NCBI RefSeq assembly: GCF_964340395.1
Contig: NC_135558.1
Location: 12,075,001-12,139,000 of the forward strand
Length of the DNA stretch: 64,000 bases
Direction of reading: 5' to 3'
From: Glandiceps talaboti
Taxonomy: Eukaryota > Hemichordata > Enteropneusta > Spengelidae
Shown: one piece after another, positions 1 to 12,351 of the stretch
Layout of the letters: every line of letters begins with the position of its first letter
Position numbering within the stretch: position 1 is the first letter of the stretch
Made by a program: the position numbers and the translations under genes
The notes under the pieces: generated by a model
What the model saw: only the letters and a program-made list of their open reading frames with translations
What the model was told of the DNA's origin: nothing
Databases searched by the model: none

Positions 1-345
1 ATGTGAAGCAAGAAATTGCAATCTTGTGAAGAACATGCAGTTTCTTTTTTTGGTGTCTGCATGGTTGTAACAGCCGGTGAACGGTAACTTGAAACGGGCT
101 GTATTTGTACCATGGCTAAATAAATGTCATGTTGGGATTTGGTTTGTTTCAAATCAGCAAGGTCAATAAAAAAACTATGACATATACTTTATTATTTCTA
201 ACTTGGTAAAAGCATAATTTTTAGATGCTTGTGGTGTGGTGTATGTATGTATGTAAATTCTCTCACAAGATGTTGATATACCCTTGATTAAATGTAGACT
301 GTAAACTACGTTATGCCGTAACACCCTCACCAGCCTCCTAGAGGG
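1..345. repeat. Partial inverted-repeat element end, then gene-free flank
   Basis: Positions 1-106 match, in reverse orientation, the ~120-bp terminal repeat seen at 2290, 13990, 23260, 30890 and 37995 (shared words GTTACCGTTCAC, AAACTGCA, GCAATTTC). The rest of this element would lie left of the window. From 107 to 345 I see no gene. Around 346 the sequence becomes homologous to 13093 and 22357, which marks the left edge of the tandem methyltransferase array. Confidence 0.55.
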
Positions 346-1210
346 GTTAACCGATGCATCCATCACGGTGCACCTTAACCATGTTACAGACTAACTTAAA
401 TTATGTCTTAAAAATAACCCCCAATCGCAGCACACGCACACACACATTCAGACTGTAAGACACGTCGTGTCGCTCCCCCTCACCGGTATCCTTTCTCCGA
501 TGTGTGAGGGTGTACTATTTTTGCCTAGATTGTAGGTCAACATCGAGGTCAGTTTTTAAATAAAAGGTCCGTTTTCTATAAGTATGAATATAAACCCAGG
601 AGTAAAATTATCTAGATGAGCATGACATGACGTAGAGGTGCTCTAGCTCTATGCTTTGCTAGCTAGACTTTGTCATCTCATAAGGGTAGGGGCGTACACT
701 AGCGTAGTGTTTTCTCCACATCAAGTAATGTGTAGTAGTCCATTCGTATAACCTTAAAGAAAATAACTAAGTCCATAATTATAGCTTCACGTCATTTATT
801 CTCACAAAAAAATAATGAGTAACATTCAATTAAATCTGGGGGCATATTTAATGAATGGAAAGTCCATTTCCTATATTAGCGTTAAGAGATGTCTTTAACC
901 TCTGGGTTATATTGGTGGAACGGACAACATGTGACCATTCCAATATTGAACTGGACGTCTATTTCACAGGCAAGCTTATACACTATATAGTTGTGGTAAA
1001 ATTGCCAAAAAAGTACAAAACTGAACTAATTGCTAAATAGTATGTTTTCAAAATATGACTGACAAAGAGGTGAATATTCACCAATTTTCTACATCTTCTA
1101 CAGTGAATACTATTATTTATTTTCAACACAAGTACAATCCCTCATGTAGATAAAAAGAACAGAAAAGACGAAAAGACAAATTAGTAGATCCTAATATGAG
1201 TTAAACTTAA

Positions 1211-2276
1211 GCAATAAACCACCCCCTGGGGATGGTATACCAAGAGGTTTTGACCAGTGAACGAAATATATGCACGAGCGATAGCGAGTGCATATATTGA
1301 GTTCACTGGTCAAAACCGAGTGGTATACCTTCCCCAGGGGTGGTTTATCGCTATTATATTATACTAGTATATTGATTATATCGGAAACAAGATAAGAACT
1401 AACGTTTTCTAGTTCTCGTTTCACATGTTTCATATGCGCCTCTGTGTCTAATTTGCATAACAATAACGCTGCTTTTCAAGACAGCTGATCTTGGCCTCAA
1501 TGTGAACGTCGTGCAGCGACTGGATTTATTTTATCTGCTCGTTGTTTCTAGGGATAATCTGTACAGTGATCGGCTCATTAAAAGTGCACAGTGATGAATA
1601 AACAACCTGTTTGACTCAAGGTATAAACTTGAAGTGGTTTATTGAACACAGCGTGCTTCGATCGCTCCCAGTCGAATTCGTGACTCGATGAAGTGATAGA
1701 CAGGTTGATATTTACAATGTATTTATATTACTGGAAGTTACGTCAGTAGATTTTCGGGTTTGAGGATTTCCCTTTCGGATTGATGACTGATACTCTAGGA
1801 CAGGATCCCAGACAAATTTCTATTTAGATTAATGGTAAGTCGGCCAGTGTAAGCTCTTTCACTTGCTTCATTTTTATGACAGGACAGGACATCGACAGCT
1901 CACCAATGTTTCCACTCCAGCCGCGCCGAGGCTGGGACCGATCTCGTGCATGCCTAGCGCCTTGACCTTAGTACATGTAGTATGCGATAATTTGAACAAA
2001 TACGCGATGACTGGGTTGCTTTCGAAATTTCCTTCATAATTTCTCATAAAATATTGTCTCATTGAGAGAAAATCCTCCTCTGACAATTCGAAGAGTTCAC
2101 TATCAGTATCACGGCGGACTACAACTCAACGCTCGTAGACGAACAAAATTTGGACGCGTGCCAGCAGTGCATTATCGTACCAGCAGTGCATTATCACTCG
2201 TTTTAGACGCGCTAGTTCGATGTCTAGACCAATCAGATCCCTCGATTTCCACCATCAATATACTGGTATAGTATAA
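1211..2276. mobile_element. 1066-bp DNA element with TTAA target duplication (piggyBac-/Kolobok-like, non-autonomous)
   Basis: Present only in unit 1. The paralogous site in unit 2 (13973-13976) has a single TTAA and unit 3 has TTAG. Here TTAA occurs on both sides (1207-1210 and 2277-2280). TTAA duplication is typical of piggyBac and also of Kolobok elements. The ends carry a weak inverted repeat (TTATACT...AGTATATTGAT near 1360, its complement just before 2277). Positions 1211-1353 form a nearly perfect palindrome around GACCAGTGAAC / GTTCACTGGTC. A 70-codon minus-strand frame at 1874-2086 resembles nothing I recognise, so no transposase is claimed. Confidence 0.75.
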
Positions 2277-2287
2277 TTAATAATAAA

Positions 2288-3000
2288 TGTATTGATTATT
2301 ACAAGTTACCGTTCACAGGCTGTGTTTGGTACAACCATGCAAAAACCATTAAGAAACTGCATATTCTACACTGAGATAGCTTGCTACATTTATGAAATAA
2401 ACCATTTACTGGTAAACATACTACAACCAGAGGCAAACACATGCAGGTGCCAATGTTTTGACTTCTTCATTGATGTCTGTTTGGTTGACACTACAGTTCA
2501 TTTCATTAAGGGTACCCTACGTTGACCCTATTTTTTTCTGTTTCTGATTACTTTGTCATGGCAACTATGGTCGATTGAAAAAAAGAAGAAAAAAGTAACA
2601 CATAATTTCCTTCAAATTTCTCTGCCTCTCCTTTTCCTCCTTTGTCTTCTTTTTATTGGATTCCTGATAACAAGCCCTTTCCCAGCGTCACTACACAATT
2701 GGTATGTTCTCAACCCCCTACTTAAATAACTTCCGCCATGAAATAAATGCTCTCTACGTGAACAAGTGTCGCTACCGCCGCCATGACTACAGATGATGTC
2801 GACACTTCAGACACTTGCTTATTCTTGCCAGAGAGGGTGCTCTTCCGTAAAATATGAAGAACAGGCGTAAATAAAAACATTTTTGATGCCGGAGCTGAAA
2901 AGCTGGGCCGGTCGGGTAATGAGAAACAGAAAAAATAGGGACACCCTTAGAAAATGTAGTGATAAAATGTATCCATTCAACCTTGTTAATAAGCTAATTA
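2288..3000. mobile_element. Foldback element (long-TIR family), right arm lost
   Basis: The left arm at 2288-2420 (GTTACCGTTCACAGGCTG..., then AAGAAACTGCA) is the family's terminal repeat. In units 2 and 3 the inverted right arm is present (14640-14760, 23840-23960), but here it is replaced by a short ATTA repeat around 2985-3013. The family recurs at least seven times in 38 kb. Confidence 0.5.
2510..2946. mobile_element. Non-autonomous TIR element, GGGT...ACCC ends, 3-bp TTA-type target (Harbinger-like)
   Basis: The inverted ends read GGGT...CCCTATTTTTT.CTGTTTCT and, on the other strand, GGGTGTCCCTATTTTTTCTG. The right flank is TTA; the left reads TAA/TTA. The same element sits at the same place in units 2 and 3, so it predates the duplications. 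The TTA/TAA 3-bp duplication fits PIF/Harbinger-type transposition. It has no coding capacity and lies inside the larger inverted-repeat element that starts near 2288. Confidence 0.6.
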
Positions 3001-3057
3001 ATTAATTAATTAATAAGCCTACTTTGCATATCTGTAAGATTGCCTCGATTTACTTCA

Positions 3058-3982
3058 CTATTTTCTACACACAAAAACTCGCTCTGGTGTACCTTCAAGG
3101 TGAAAATGCCTCTCGCATGTGAACTTTGCATCTTCAAACATTTCAATTGCCTTCTCCATACCCCACATAGTACCTAGACCAAACCCACCATCAAAGTATA
3201 AAGATACCGGCATGCAATGCATCAAGCTGACAACATAGAAAGTAGTCGCGGTCGGATTATCTAAATTATCGGATACTTTAGTGTGGCTATCAATATCAAT
3301 AACAATGAAATGGCCATCACTCTTAAGCACTCGGTAGCATTCTTCCAATGCCAAATCTGGTCGAGCCTGGTCGTGAAGTGAATCAATAGACAGAAGTAGC
3401 TCGAATTTTCCTGACCAATCAGCAGGGAGCTTGGCAGCATCGTAGCAGTAATACACCAAGTTTGGAAGATTCAATTCAGTTGCTTTAGCCTGAGCTTCCT
3501 TTACGAGCGATTCTATAAAGTCTATGCCGTAGAAGGTGCTCTTTGGGAATGCTTGGGCGAATTCGAGAATCGTTGTACCCTTGCCACATCCTATGTCACA
3601 TACCATGATACCAGATTCTGCATTAACAAAGGAAAACGGACTATCTTTTTAGAAGGACTTCTGTGATATTAATGTACTTGGGTAAGGATTTGATCAAGAT
3701 ATTAATTAAAATTTAACTATACTACTGTCATTAGTTTGATTCTCTCAAATTGTCTTGTATAACAAAATCCATTGGATTATCTATAACAAGCATGGTATTT
3801 GATGTTCATGTCCTTTAAACTTAAACACATCAAAACTTAGTTTTCCAGTTGAAAGACAATTTTCCCACATCCATGGTGTATTTTTCCATTTCAAGAATTT
3901 CTTGCATGCAGACACAGAGACAGACACAAATACAAACACAAACACAAACACAAACACAGACACATACACAGACACAGACATA

Positions 3983-4020
<38 letters not shown>

Positions 4021-4564
4021 TATGTATATACCAAAACCACCAAGACACTTCACCGTTTGCCTATATGTATATGATTGTATGAATAGGAAAGCTCCAAATA
4101 GAAGGATAGGGTTTGATACCGCTTACCTAATTTTGCCATTAAGTCATCCATGTCTCTTAGGAATTTTGGAATACTACCAGCAAACCTAGTAGACGATATC
4201 TTGTTCATCACCTCGTGAAATTTGTTATAAACTGAGTATGGAACACCTGGAAAGATTAGAAATACATTATTCCTTCCAATCTGTGAAATTTCATCATTAC
4301 AGGGGATATAGTGGATTGGGTTTCAGGCGACAGATGAGTACTCACACAATATGTATGAATTAATCCCCAAATATACAACAGATATACAAAAAGAAGTTCC
4401 ATCTTAAAACAATGTCAACATTTCCATCCATAAGCTGCATGGCAGCAAAGCAGTGAACACTAATAATATTGGACTTATAGTTTGTGTTTGCCAATTTAAT
4501 TGACCCTTTTGTACTTTTTCGTACTTAAACGAATTTATAAAGTAAATTTAAGTTGTGAAAGGAT

Positions 4565-4622
<58 letters not shown>

Positions 4623-4665
4623 CCACCACCACCACCACCACCACCACCACCACCACCACCAGCAA

Positions 4666-4716
<51 letters not shown>

Positions 4717-7700
4717 GGATTCAATACTGTCAGACATAGAAAAGGACACTAGTCCACATTATCAATGGTTTAAAGGAATTAATCCCACCGCTGCTACCAT
4801 GTTCAAAGTTTAAAGGTATTGGTTATTCCCCCAACTACTACCACCACCACAGTATATTTGCATGAAAAGACTGCATTAATACCTGTACATGTGTTTGGAT
4901 CTCATTGGCTGAGTTGCAGGCAAGAACGTTAACTCCCAAACACTAGATGGGCACACTCCAAACATGGTTGGGACTGAGGTCAACATTTCTACAACATCAT
5001 CCCTAATACCTTACCAAAACTGTTCCTGTTTACTCCTGTGAGACCTACTTCTCTCCTCACTATATGCCATATGGTTGTCAGCAGCAATCTGATGATGTGG
5101 TCTGACGTTATCATACCTAACCCTAACTCTAAGCCATAGTTTAAGGCAAATTGGGCTGTTCATTACCATGGTCACAAGGAAGCTATAGTCAAAATGAACA
5201 TGTTTTGAGCACCTCTTATCCATAGCTAATAACAATGCAAAGTACAGTATCAACAATCAAATTACTATTGATTTTTGAGGGTTCTTTAAGTGTGCACCTA
5301 TCGGCTATATTTCATTGAGTTTGCATACAGTGTATGCATAAAGCCATAATTTAAGGCATCATTGGCCTGTTCATTACCATTGTTACAAGGATACTAATCA
5401 TAAGGCCCATGCAAGGTATAACATAAGGCCCAATGGACCCTAACTGATTTCGCAGCAGTGGGATATAGAACTGGTGGCAGCGATGGGATGCCAAATTCAC
5501 AAGATTATGGTAAGTTAGATAATACAGTTAGTCAAAGTGCTATTTTCTAAAGTATGACGCCCCTCTAATTCTCCTAGCCCTTGTAATTGCTGAAGGCTCC
5601 ATTATACTGAACTTTCAGCCACACACAATACAAAAAAATGGTGTTAGATTAAAATCAAAGTCTAGAAGTGGTATCGCATTTAGCATCAAATGGTTAACAT
5701 GTTGACTTGCAAGCAAATTTGAGAGCATTGTCATTGAAAGTAACCAATGTTTAAGGACTTTATAATACAACTTATTATATATTTACCTCTTGGTCCCTCT
5801 GGTTCCATACATTTTAAAACCTCATTATAGCCATCACATAGTGTAGGTATGAGTTGTGATATACCGCAAACGTTTGTATGAGTCTGTCCACCAAGGAGAC
5901 AGTCCAAACGTGACTTGGGTATAGAATAAGTTTCCTCTTCAGGATTGTAGTCAATGATTCTTCCATTTACCATACCTCCAAGCCACTCTCGTACATATCT
6001 GGAGGAAGGAATGTCATTTGGAAAAAAAATCAATACACTTCCCATAAGGTAGTTATCATTACAGTATTGTCTGTCTGTCTGTATGTCTGCCTGTCTGTCT
6101 GTACATGTTATGCCTGTCTGTTCATCTGATAGTGTATGTGTGTACATACATACGTATGTATATGTGACCCTCACAGACAATGTAAAAGGATTAAAGAGAT
6201 TCAAATAAGTATGAATTTAAATATTTTTTGAAACAAGTTAAATTCGTAATACTGATAAGGTGAGAAGGTAAAATGTTCAATGTTTGCAGCTTTCAAATCT
6301 AAATGACTGAGTAAAAATACAACAATTTGGAAATGGTAAATACAAAAAATTGTTGGTGCAGGAACGGGTACTCATTTGGTTACTTGAACTCCTTTTATGA
6401 AGGAGGTCAGAGAGGTACATTGGAGTCAGGTTATGTAGACATTTAAAAATCAGAATGTACTTATTAAATAGAAATCTCTTTTCAAATAGTTAAATATGAA
6501 GTCGTTTAAAAAGGTCAATACTGGAAATCCCTTTGGATTGCATTTCAATGGTAGAAATATTTAAAATTAGCCGGATTTCACGTTTCTGAAGTTTATATAA
6601 TTTGTCAATATCACTTTTACTTGCATGAGACCATATGTTGCAACAAGTGTCAAAAAAGGGCTGAATATAACTAAAGTAGAAAAGTTTTTTAGTAGATACA
6701 TCTAAGTATTTAGCAATGTGACGAAGAGCTGCAAGATTAGAAGATACTTTGGCATGCAAATGTTGACAATGTAAGAGTGTAGAGTCAATGATAAGTCCGA
6801 GTGATTTTTCAACTTCGCTGAAGGAAAGAGACGCGTTGTTATGGATAACAGAAAAGGAAGTGGGCAAAGAAAGGTTCTTTTTAGGGGGAATTACTTTAGA
6901 TTTATTTGTATTAATGATCACATGGTTTTGATTGCACCAGGTGTGAACTTTAGACAGATCATCGTTAATAGTTTGATTTACTGTGGAAATATCAGGGGAG
7001 GAAAATAGAAGAGTAGAGTCATCAGCATAGGTATTAGTATGGCAGTGTTCAACTTCTAAATGGAGGTCATTGATATAGAGGAGGAAAAGAAGAGGACCAA
7101 GGATAGAACCTTGAGGGACGCCAGACTTAATAGATAACATGGAAGAATTGCTATTTTTAAAGGAAACAAACTGTTTCCTGTCCTTAAGATATGAAGTGAA
7201 CCAATTTATAGCCGAAGAATGGTTCTTAAGATCAAAGGCCTTAGAGAGATCAAGAAAAATGATACCACTCCAGTTATTGTTATTTATTGCAGTATAGCAC
7301 TGATTAACGAAATAAGTGAGAGCAGTCTGACAAGAATGACCAGAACAAAAGCCCGATTAAATCGACTAAAGAAGATTAAACTTGTTGAGATAAAGATACA
7401 GACTTTGGTGAACGTGGGATTCTAAAAGTTTGGATAAACAAGGTAGAATAGAAATGGGTCGAAAATTGGAGCATTTATCAGTAGAATTACTTTTATGAAG
7501 AGAAAGCACCTTAGCAATTTTCCAAGCAGATGGAAAGTGATTATTGATTATGCAGAGGTTAACAATTCTAAAAATGTGTGTAGCAATATAAGGAGCTGTA
7601 TATTTCAAAATCTTAGCGCTTATAAAATCATATCCGGTTGACTTAGAAATATCCAAATCCAGAAGGAATTTCAAAACCTTCGTTTGCGAGATAAGTGGAA

Positions 7701-9767
7701 TTCGGAAGCTGTAATGAATGTCTTTAGAGTCAACAAAATTATTTAACTTAGTGGGATCAAAAGTCTCATGCATAATATCTTTGTTGAGAGCGTCTGCAAT
7801 GTCGGTGAAATGTCTGTTGAAAGCTTCGGCAATATACATAGAAGATGTCAGTGCCATCAACATATAGCTTTGAGGGTTTAGACGGAGAAGACTTGGGATG
7901 AAGATCATGAATGGCTTTCCAAATATTGATATTATCGGATTTGTCGGCAATAAGCTTAGAGTAATAATTTTTCCTGAGGGATGATGTAAGCATGTTTACG
8001 TAGTTCCTTTGTTTCTTGTATTCGACGGTATTATTTGAAGCTTTCAACTTGTCTCTAAGGTAGCGTGCATTATGAAGTTCAAGGGTATGCCAGGAAGGTA
8101 GATTTGCATAACGAACAACTCACTTGGATTTGAGTGGAGCATGCTTGTTGAAGATACTGGAGAAAGTTGAAATCCAACTATTTAGGGCAAGTTCAGGGTC
8201 GTTTGTAGTTTGCAGAGTTCACTGACAAAGTTGTTTACATTCTGGTGTTACGTAAACATCTGTAAGTGATAATGTTATGGTCCGATTTTCTGGTTGAATG
8301 GTTTTTTTTTACTGTCATGATGGGGAATGATCGGAGAGTCCGTGCGATTTAACAAGAAAGAGAGAGATTAGCTAAGGTCAATATAAATTACAAGGTTCGT
8401 CATGTACCATGGTCGAATTGTTATCGTTATATGTTTGTTATCGCGTTGCATTAACATTATAGGTGAAGAACGAATGACAAATTACGACATGGTGACTCTG
8501 AAATGTTTGTCATGTGTTTTCTCTTTTTATTTGGAGATAAGTTGGGATACTGTTATTAGATTAGTGAAGAAGTTGGCCTCAGTGCAGTGGTGAGAGAGAC
8601 GAGACCAGATTTAAACTGAATGCCTTCCGTAAGGATTTATGCAAGAAATTTAGCTCTATATCTGTGATTCGTCAAGTCCAAATGAAAGTTAGTTGTCAAA
8701 AATGTTGTTCAAATGCCCGCCCCGCCTCCTATTCTCAGCACAGGAAAGTTTGCCATCCTCAACTTCACTCGGCTTTCGTGATCCCACATACCCGGGATAT
8801 GGCATGTGCGTGTTGAACTTCTTTCTGTCCCACCACGAGTTTACACATTCTCATGATTTTGTTGAGTGGCGTGCCCTCATTTTACACTCATTATATAGAG
8901 GTAAATGTATAGGTCACCATTATTGATACATTGTCGCGAAATTTAGGCTAGGTGAGGCTTGGTCTATTTTCCATATTTTGACCACACACATTTGGGTATA
9001 AATTATAGATTATTACACTTGATAAATATGTGAGAGTGTATATATCCTGAGATACAGAGCTAGATAAATGATTATGTACAAGCCTTGCAACAAACAGCGG
9101 TAGTTTGTTATCGAGAGAAATCGGAAAAGAACACGGTAAAAAGGAGACGGTTCAAGGTCAATATAATACTTCCTAAACTTCTATTCGAAAATCTAAAAAG
9201 ACACGATTTCTCTTTATTCATCTGTGCATCAGTGTGTGAAATTTGAAAATGGTAAGTCCATATTTGACGAAATTGAAACGATGATAAATATTTCACCTGT
9301 TTGTGAACTCCACGCTCATTGTAAACCTATTTTAAGGCCAAGAAAAAAAATGTTTTCTGGTGAGTTTGAATCACTTAAATACCCTGCCTCGGTCTTCTTT
9401 TTTCTTGTGTTTGTGCAGCTAATGCAGAGTGCAGATCCAAGGGAAACACAAAATAAGGTTGGCATGAAACCCCTGAAAACAGAGTCTTTCTCAGTAGTGT
9501 AGAGCACAGGTATAAAGTTGGCATCATACTAGTATTCAGATTCGGATCTGAGGCCACCTGATGCTCAATATAACGTTCATGAGATAAAGCTACCTGAATC
9601 TGACGCCAACTTTATACTCGTTCGATTGATTAAATACTCAAATTGGCCATTAATATTCATCGGATTATTACCAAAACCTAACCAGTTCTTGCCATTACCC
9701 TACGGAACATGTCTATGAAATTTAGTTTGAATTGATGTAGCCGTTTTTTTCGAAAAATGGTGATACA

Positions 9768-9814
<47 letters not shown>

Positions 9815-11488
9815 ACAGACTTCATTACAGAAGGTAAAAAAGGGCTTACTAAAATCATTGTTCCTGTATTCTTCTTAGCAATTAACTTCCATATTCGAGT
9901 CTTTCTTGAGTTTACTTTCCTAGAACTGTAAGTTTCATATATCTCAATAACAAAGACACGTCACTCGTAGTGATAGGGACACGCAGTCAATAATTAAGTG
10001 TCCATGAACTAATGTGCAGGGTTACATTGCTGTCAAAACGGAATGTTGTACTGGTGAGTCTATAGACATTAGCAGGGTCCGTAGCAGTAGCAGCCGAGTT
10101 CTCTTGACACTTGCTCACTTGACCCGTACCGACCTCTTGGCCAACCCCTGTACATGTATTTAGGGGAGAACCATTTGATTTCGGGGGGGGGGGGGTATGG
10201 AGGAAGTAGGTATGGGAGCAAATTTTTTTAATCCAATCAGAGTGACAGCAATTTTTTTTCTACTGTCAGTCCTGCATCATTTTTTTATCAAATGGACTAG
10301 TAGTGCAAATTTTTTTAAATTAGTCATTAAGTTTGTCATGCGTTGTTCATACCTATACCACATCACAATGGTTCACAACTGTACCTCTAAATAACTTGTT
10401 CTGTGCAAGTAGAAGAATTAGCAGTTAGTATGAACGACGTCTGTCTGCCAACCATACTTCTGCTACATAAATTTGTATGTACAAAAGATGACTGGTAAAA
10501 TATCCCAGAGGAGCTGACTGATCTGGGGAGTGCAGTACTCCTGACCCCTGTGAATTGCTTTCCTTTAAGCCATCATAGTACCAGGAACCAGAAGAAAATA
10601 TCTTTATAGGAGATTTACATTGAAAGAAAAATATATTGATTTTAACACTAGTTTATTGACTCCTGTCTTGTTTTTTAAATTGTCTTAATTTACAGAAGCC
10701 AAATAGTCCCCTTCACATATTGACTACGTCATTGAGATATTGCAACAAAAATCCTGAAATATGTTTTCTTGGGTCAGAAAAGGAAAGGTAAACTTTGTGT
10801 GCACTTGAGTTTAAAGCAGAGCTATATAGTGCATGTTTTAATGATAAGTGCTGGGAAAAAAACAGGAATTTATACTTGTATTAAAAACATTTGCGGCGCC
10901 TATGACAACATGCCGCCAAAGAATACATGAGAATAAAGTTTCCAAATTTGCTCAATTCTGGTGCATTGTGACAATTTTTTTTTTCACTTCTGTCTGTTAT
11001 GACATTTTTTTCTCAAGCCATTACAGGATCAAAATTATTTTTTCTTGTTCACCTGGAAACAATTTTTTTTCCAAAATCCTCCATAACCCCCCCCCCCAGA
11101 AATCAAATGGTTCTCCCCTTAATACATGATAAAGGACCACTGAGTCTCGATATGACGTACATGGTCCCAGACTAGCACCGATTTGTACCACTACACTCTG
11201 TTCCTTTTACTTGTTTAAATATGTAAGATACAAATTTATCCTTTAAAATAAATATTGTTCTCGAATCAAAGAGTCGAAAAGATAAGGATATAGATGATAC
11301 AATGCTTGCCTTTCTTTCTTATTAGCTTCTCGAGCGATTTCACTGGATATTTTCGGTTCTCCTAACCTCGACATGGCTTGAAACAGCCCGGCTGCTGAGC
11401 CTACTGCTAGACCGATGCAAAGGAACCCTGATGACAGTACACCCTGGATTCTACCGCTAAACTCCTCGTCTGTTTCTTTCGATGCCAT
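3058..11488 (-). CDS. SAM-dependent methyltransferase, copy A (4 exons, 356 aa)
   Basis: Coding exons in transcript order: 11310-11488, 5787-5998, 4127-4246, 3058-3617 (1071 nt). The start is the first ATG of the exon (MASKETDEEF). Residues 1-130 look like the winged-helix dimerisation part of the Rv2258c-like class I methyltransferase family (EPKISSEIAREANKKER then YVREWLGGMVNGR). The Rossmann domain follows: motif I DIGCGKG at 178-184, acidic residue Asp203 in YGIDF, then LLLSIDSLHDQARP. Length fits the family. No signal peptide or membrane segment, so probably cytosolic; the methyl acceptor cannot be told. Intron 1 starts with GC (AAAG|GCAAGC), the others with GT. Intron 1 carries a LINE and a Harbinger-like element. 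Frame is intact, and residues differ from copies B and C at only scattered sites. Confidence 0.9.
3910..4020. repeat. (CA)n compound microsatellite
   Basis: ACACAN-type repeats running into pure AC, in intron 3 of methyltransferase copy A. A matching but differently arranged tract occurs in copy C (25064-25170); copy B lacks it. Confidence 0.9.
4567..4716. repeat. (CAT)n/(CAC)n trinucleotide repeat
   Basis: About 150 bp of CAT with a central CAC block, in intron 2 of copy A. The poly-His, poly-Ser and poly-Met frames across it are artefacts. Related tracts sit in copy B (15785-15966) and copy C (25905-25970). Confidence 0.95.
6167..8345 (-). mobile_element. 5'-truncated CR1/L2/Jockey-group LINE
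   Basis: The minus strand encodes the linker and reverse transcriptase of a non-LTR retrotransposon. It starts after the endonuclease (FNKHAPLKSK, then WHTLELHNARYLRDKLKASN). It continues with FRPISILPCLSKLLE (~7470), GVPQGSILGPLLFLLYINDL (~7090) and the catalytic YADD (~7020), followed by the thumb/C-terminal region to about 6490. Two or three frameshifts make it inactive. It interrupts intron 1 of methyltransferase copy A. Compared with unit 2, the 474 bp at 17637-18110 are missing at its insertion point. Confidence 0.85.
8603..9840. mobile_element. Unclassified 1.2-kb insertion specific to unit 1
   Basis: Unit 2 reads GAGACGACAGAAGGGCTTAC without interruption at 18400; in unit 1 about 1.2 kb separates the two halves. 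The insert ends with GGTGATACAGACAC followed by an AC microsatellite (9769-9820), which resembles the tail of a retroposon. I find no transposase, reverse transcriptase or clear target duplication. Confidence 0.5.
10163..11118. mobile_element. 956-bp TIR element, TTA target duplication (PIF/Harbinger-like, non-autonomous)
   Basis: Terminal inverted repeats GGGGAGAACCATTTGATTTC, followed by a G run, at the left and the exact complement after a C run at the right. TTA is duplicated at 10160-10162 and 11119-11121. No protein is encoded. Both subterminal zones contain four T runs spaced 27-32 bp apart (10223-10316 and 10975-11070), in the same orientation. It lies in intron 1 of methyltransferase copy A. 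Unit 2 retains only the left 20 bp at 21313-21332. Confidence 0.8.
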
Positions 11489-11975
11489 TGTCTGAACTCA
11501 ATACAAATCAACTATGTCGGGATACTAGAGGATTGTATTTCCAAACCAATAGTGACAATGAATCGTGTTAATCCTGTGAAGAAGGAAAATGTATGCCTGT
11601 TCTATTTTCAGCAAAATAATGCCGATAAATCAACAGTGACGAAGTGAACAATACACTATTTGGTAAAGGGGTGGTCAGACCTCATTGAGGGACTCAAAGA
11701 GATTCGGGACAAGGCCAAACTTTTTTGTTGTGGATTACCCCCCCCCCCCATGGTAATATGGTCGTCTTTATGGTACTTTATACAATGTCGGGACCCCTGG
11801 CTGATATGGACTGACCGCTACAATACTACGAATCGCATAGTTTTAGTAAACAATTGTATTTGGCAATTAAATAGCTAGGTGCCAAAATTCAAAATAATAC
11901 CGTAAATATACGACAATACAACAAAATCATATTATTTTTAGCTTCTAAATGAATGCTTATGTTTTGGAATTGTTC

Positions 11976-12042
<67 letters not shown>

Positions 12043-12121
12043 TTCTGCCTGATTGCCTGCGTGTATGTCTGTCTGTCTGTCTGTCTGTCTGCCTGTCTGC
12101 CTGCCTGCCTGTCTATCTGTC

Positions 12122-12158
<37 letters not shown>

Positions 12159-12201
12159 ACATGTCTGTCTGTCTGTCTGTCTGTCTGCCTGCCTGCTTGT
12201 A

Positions 12202-12242
<41 letters not shown>

Positions 12243-12281
12243 GCCTGCCTGCCTGCCTGCCTGCCTGTCTATCTCTCTGTC

Positions 12282-12351
<70 letters not shown>

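Noticed and set aside
1874-2086. 70-codon minus frame in the TTAA element as transposase
   Set aside because: Short and without recognisable catalytic motifs; kept only as a remark.
4500-4752. Poly-His, poly-Ser and poly-Met open frames
   Set aside because: They are the three frames of a CAT/CAC microsatellite within an intron; the same applies at 15724-16083.
9224-9557. Overlapping frames of 60-92 codons on both strands
   Set aside because: Lie in the unit-1-specific insertion, no family resemblance, and overlapping frames on both strands suggest chance.
11243-11309. Extension of methyltransferase exon 1 to its in-frame stop (…EQYLF)
   Set aside because: It would end the protein before its catalytic domain; the GC donor at 11308-11309 joins exon 2 in frame and matches family sequence.
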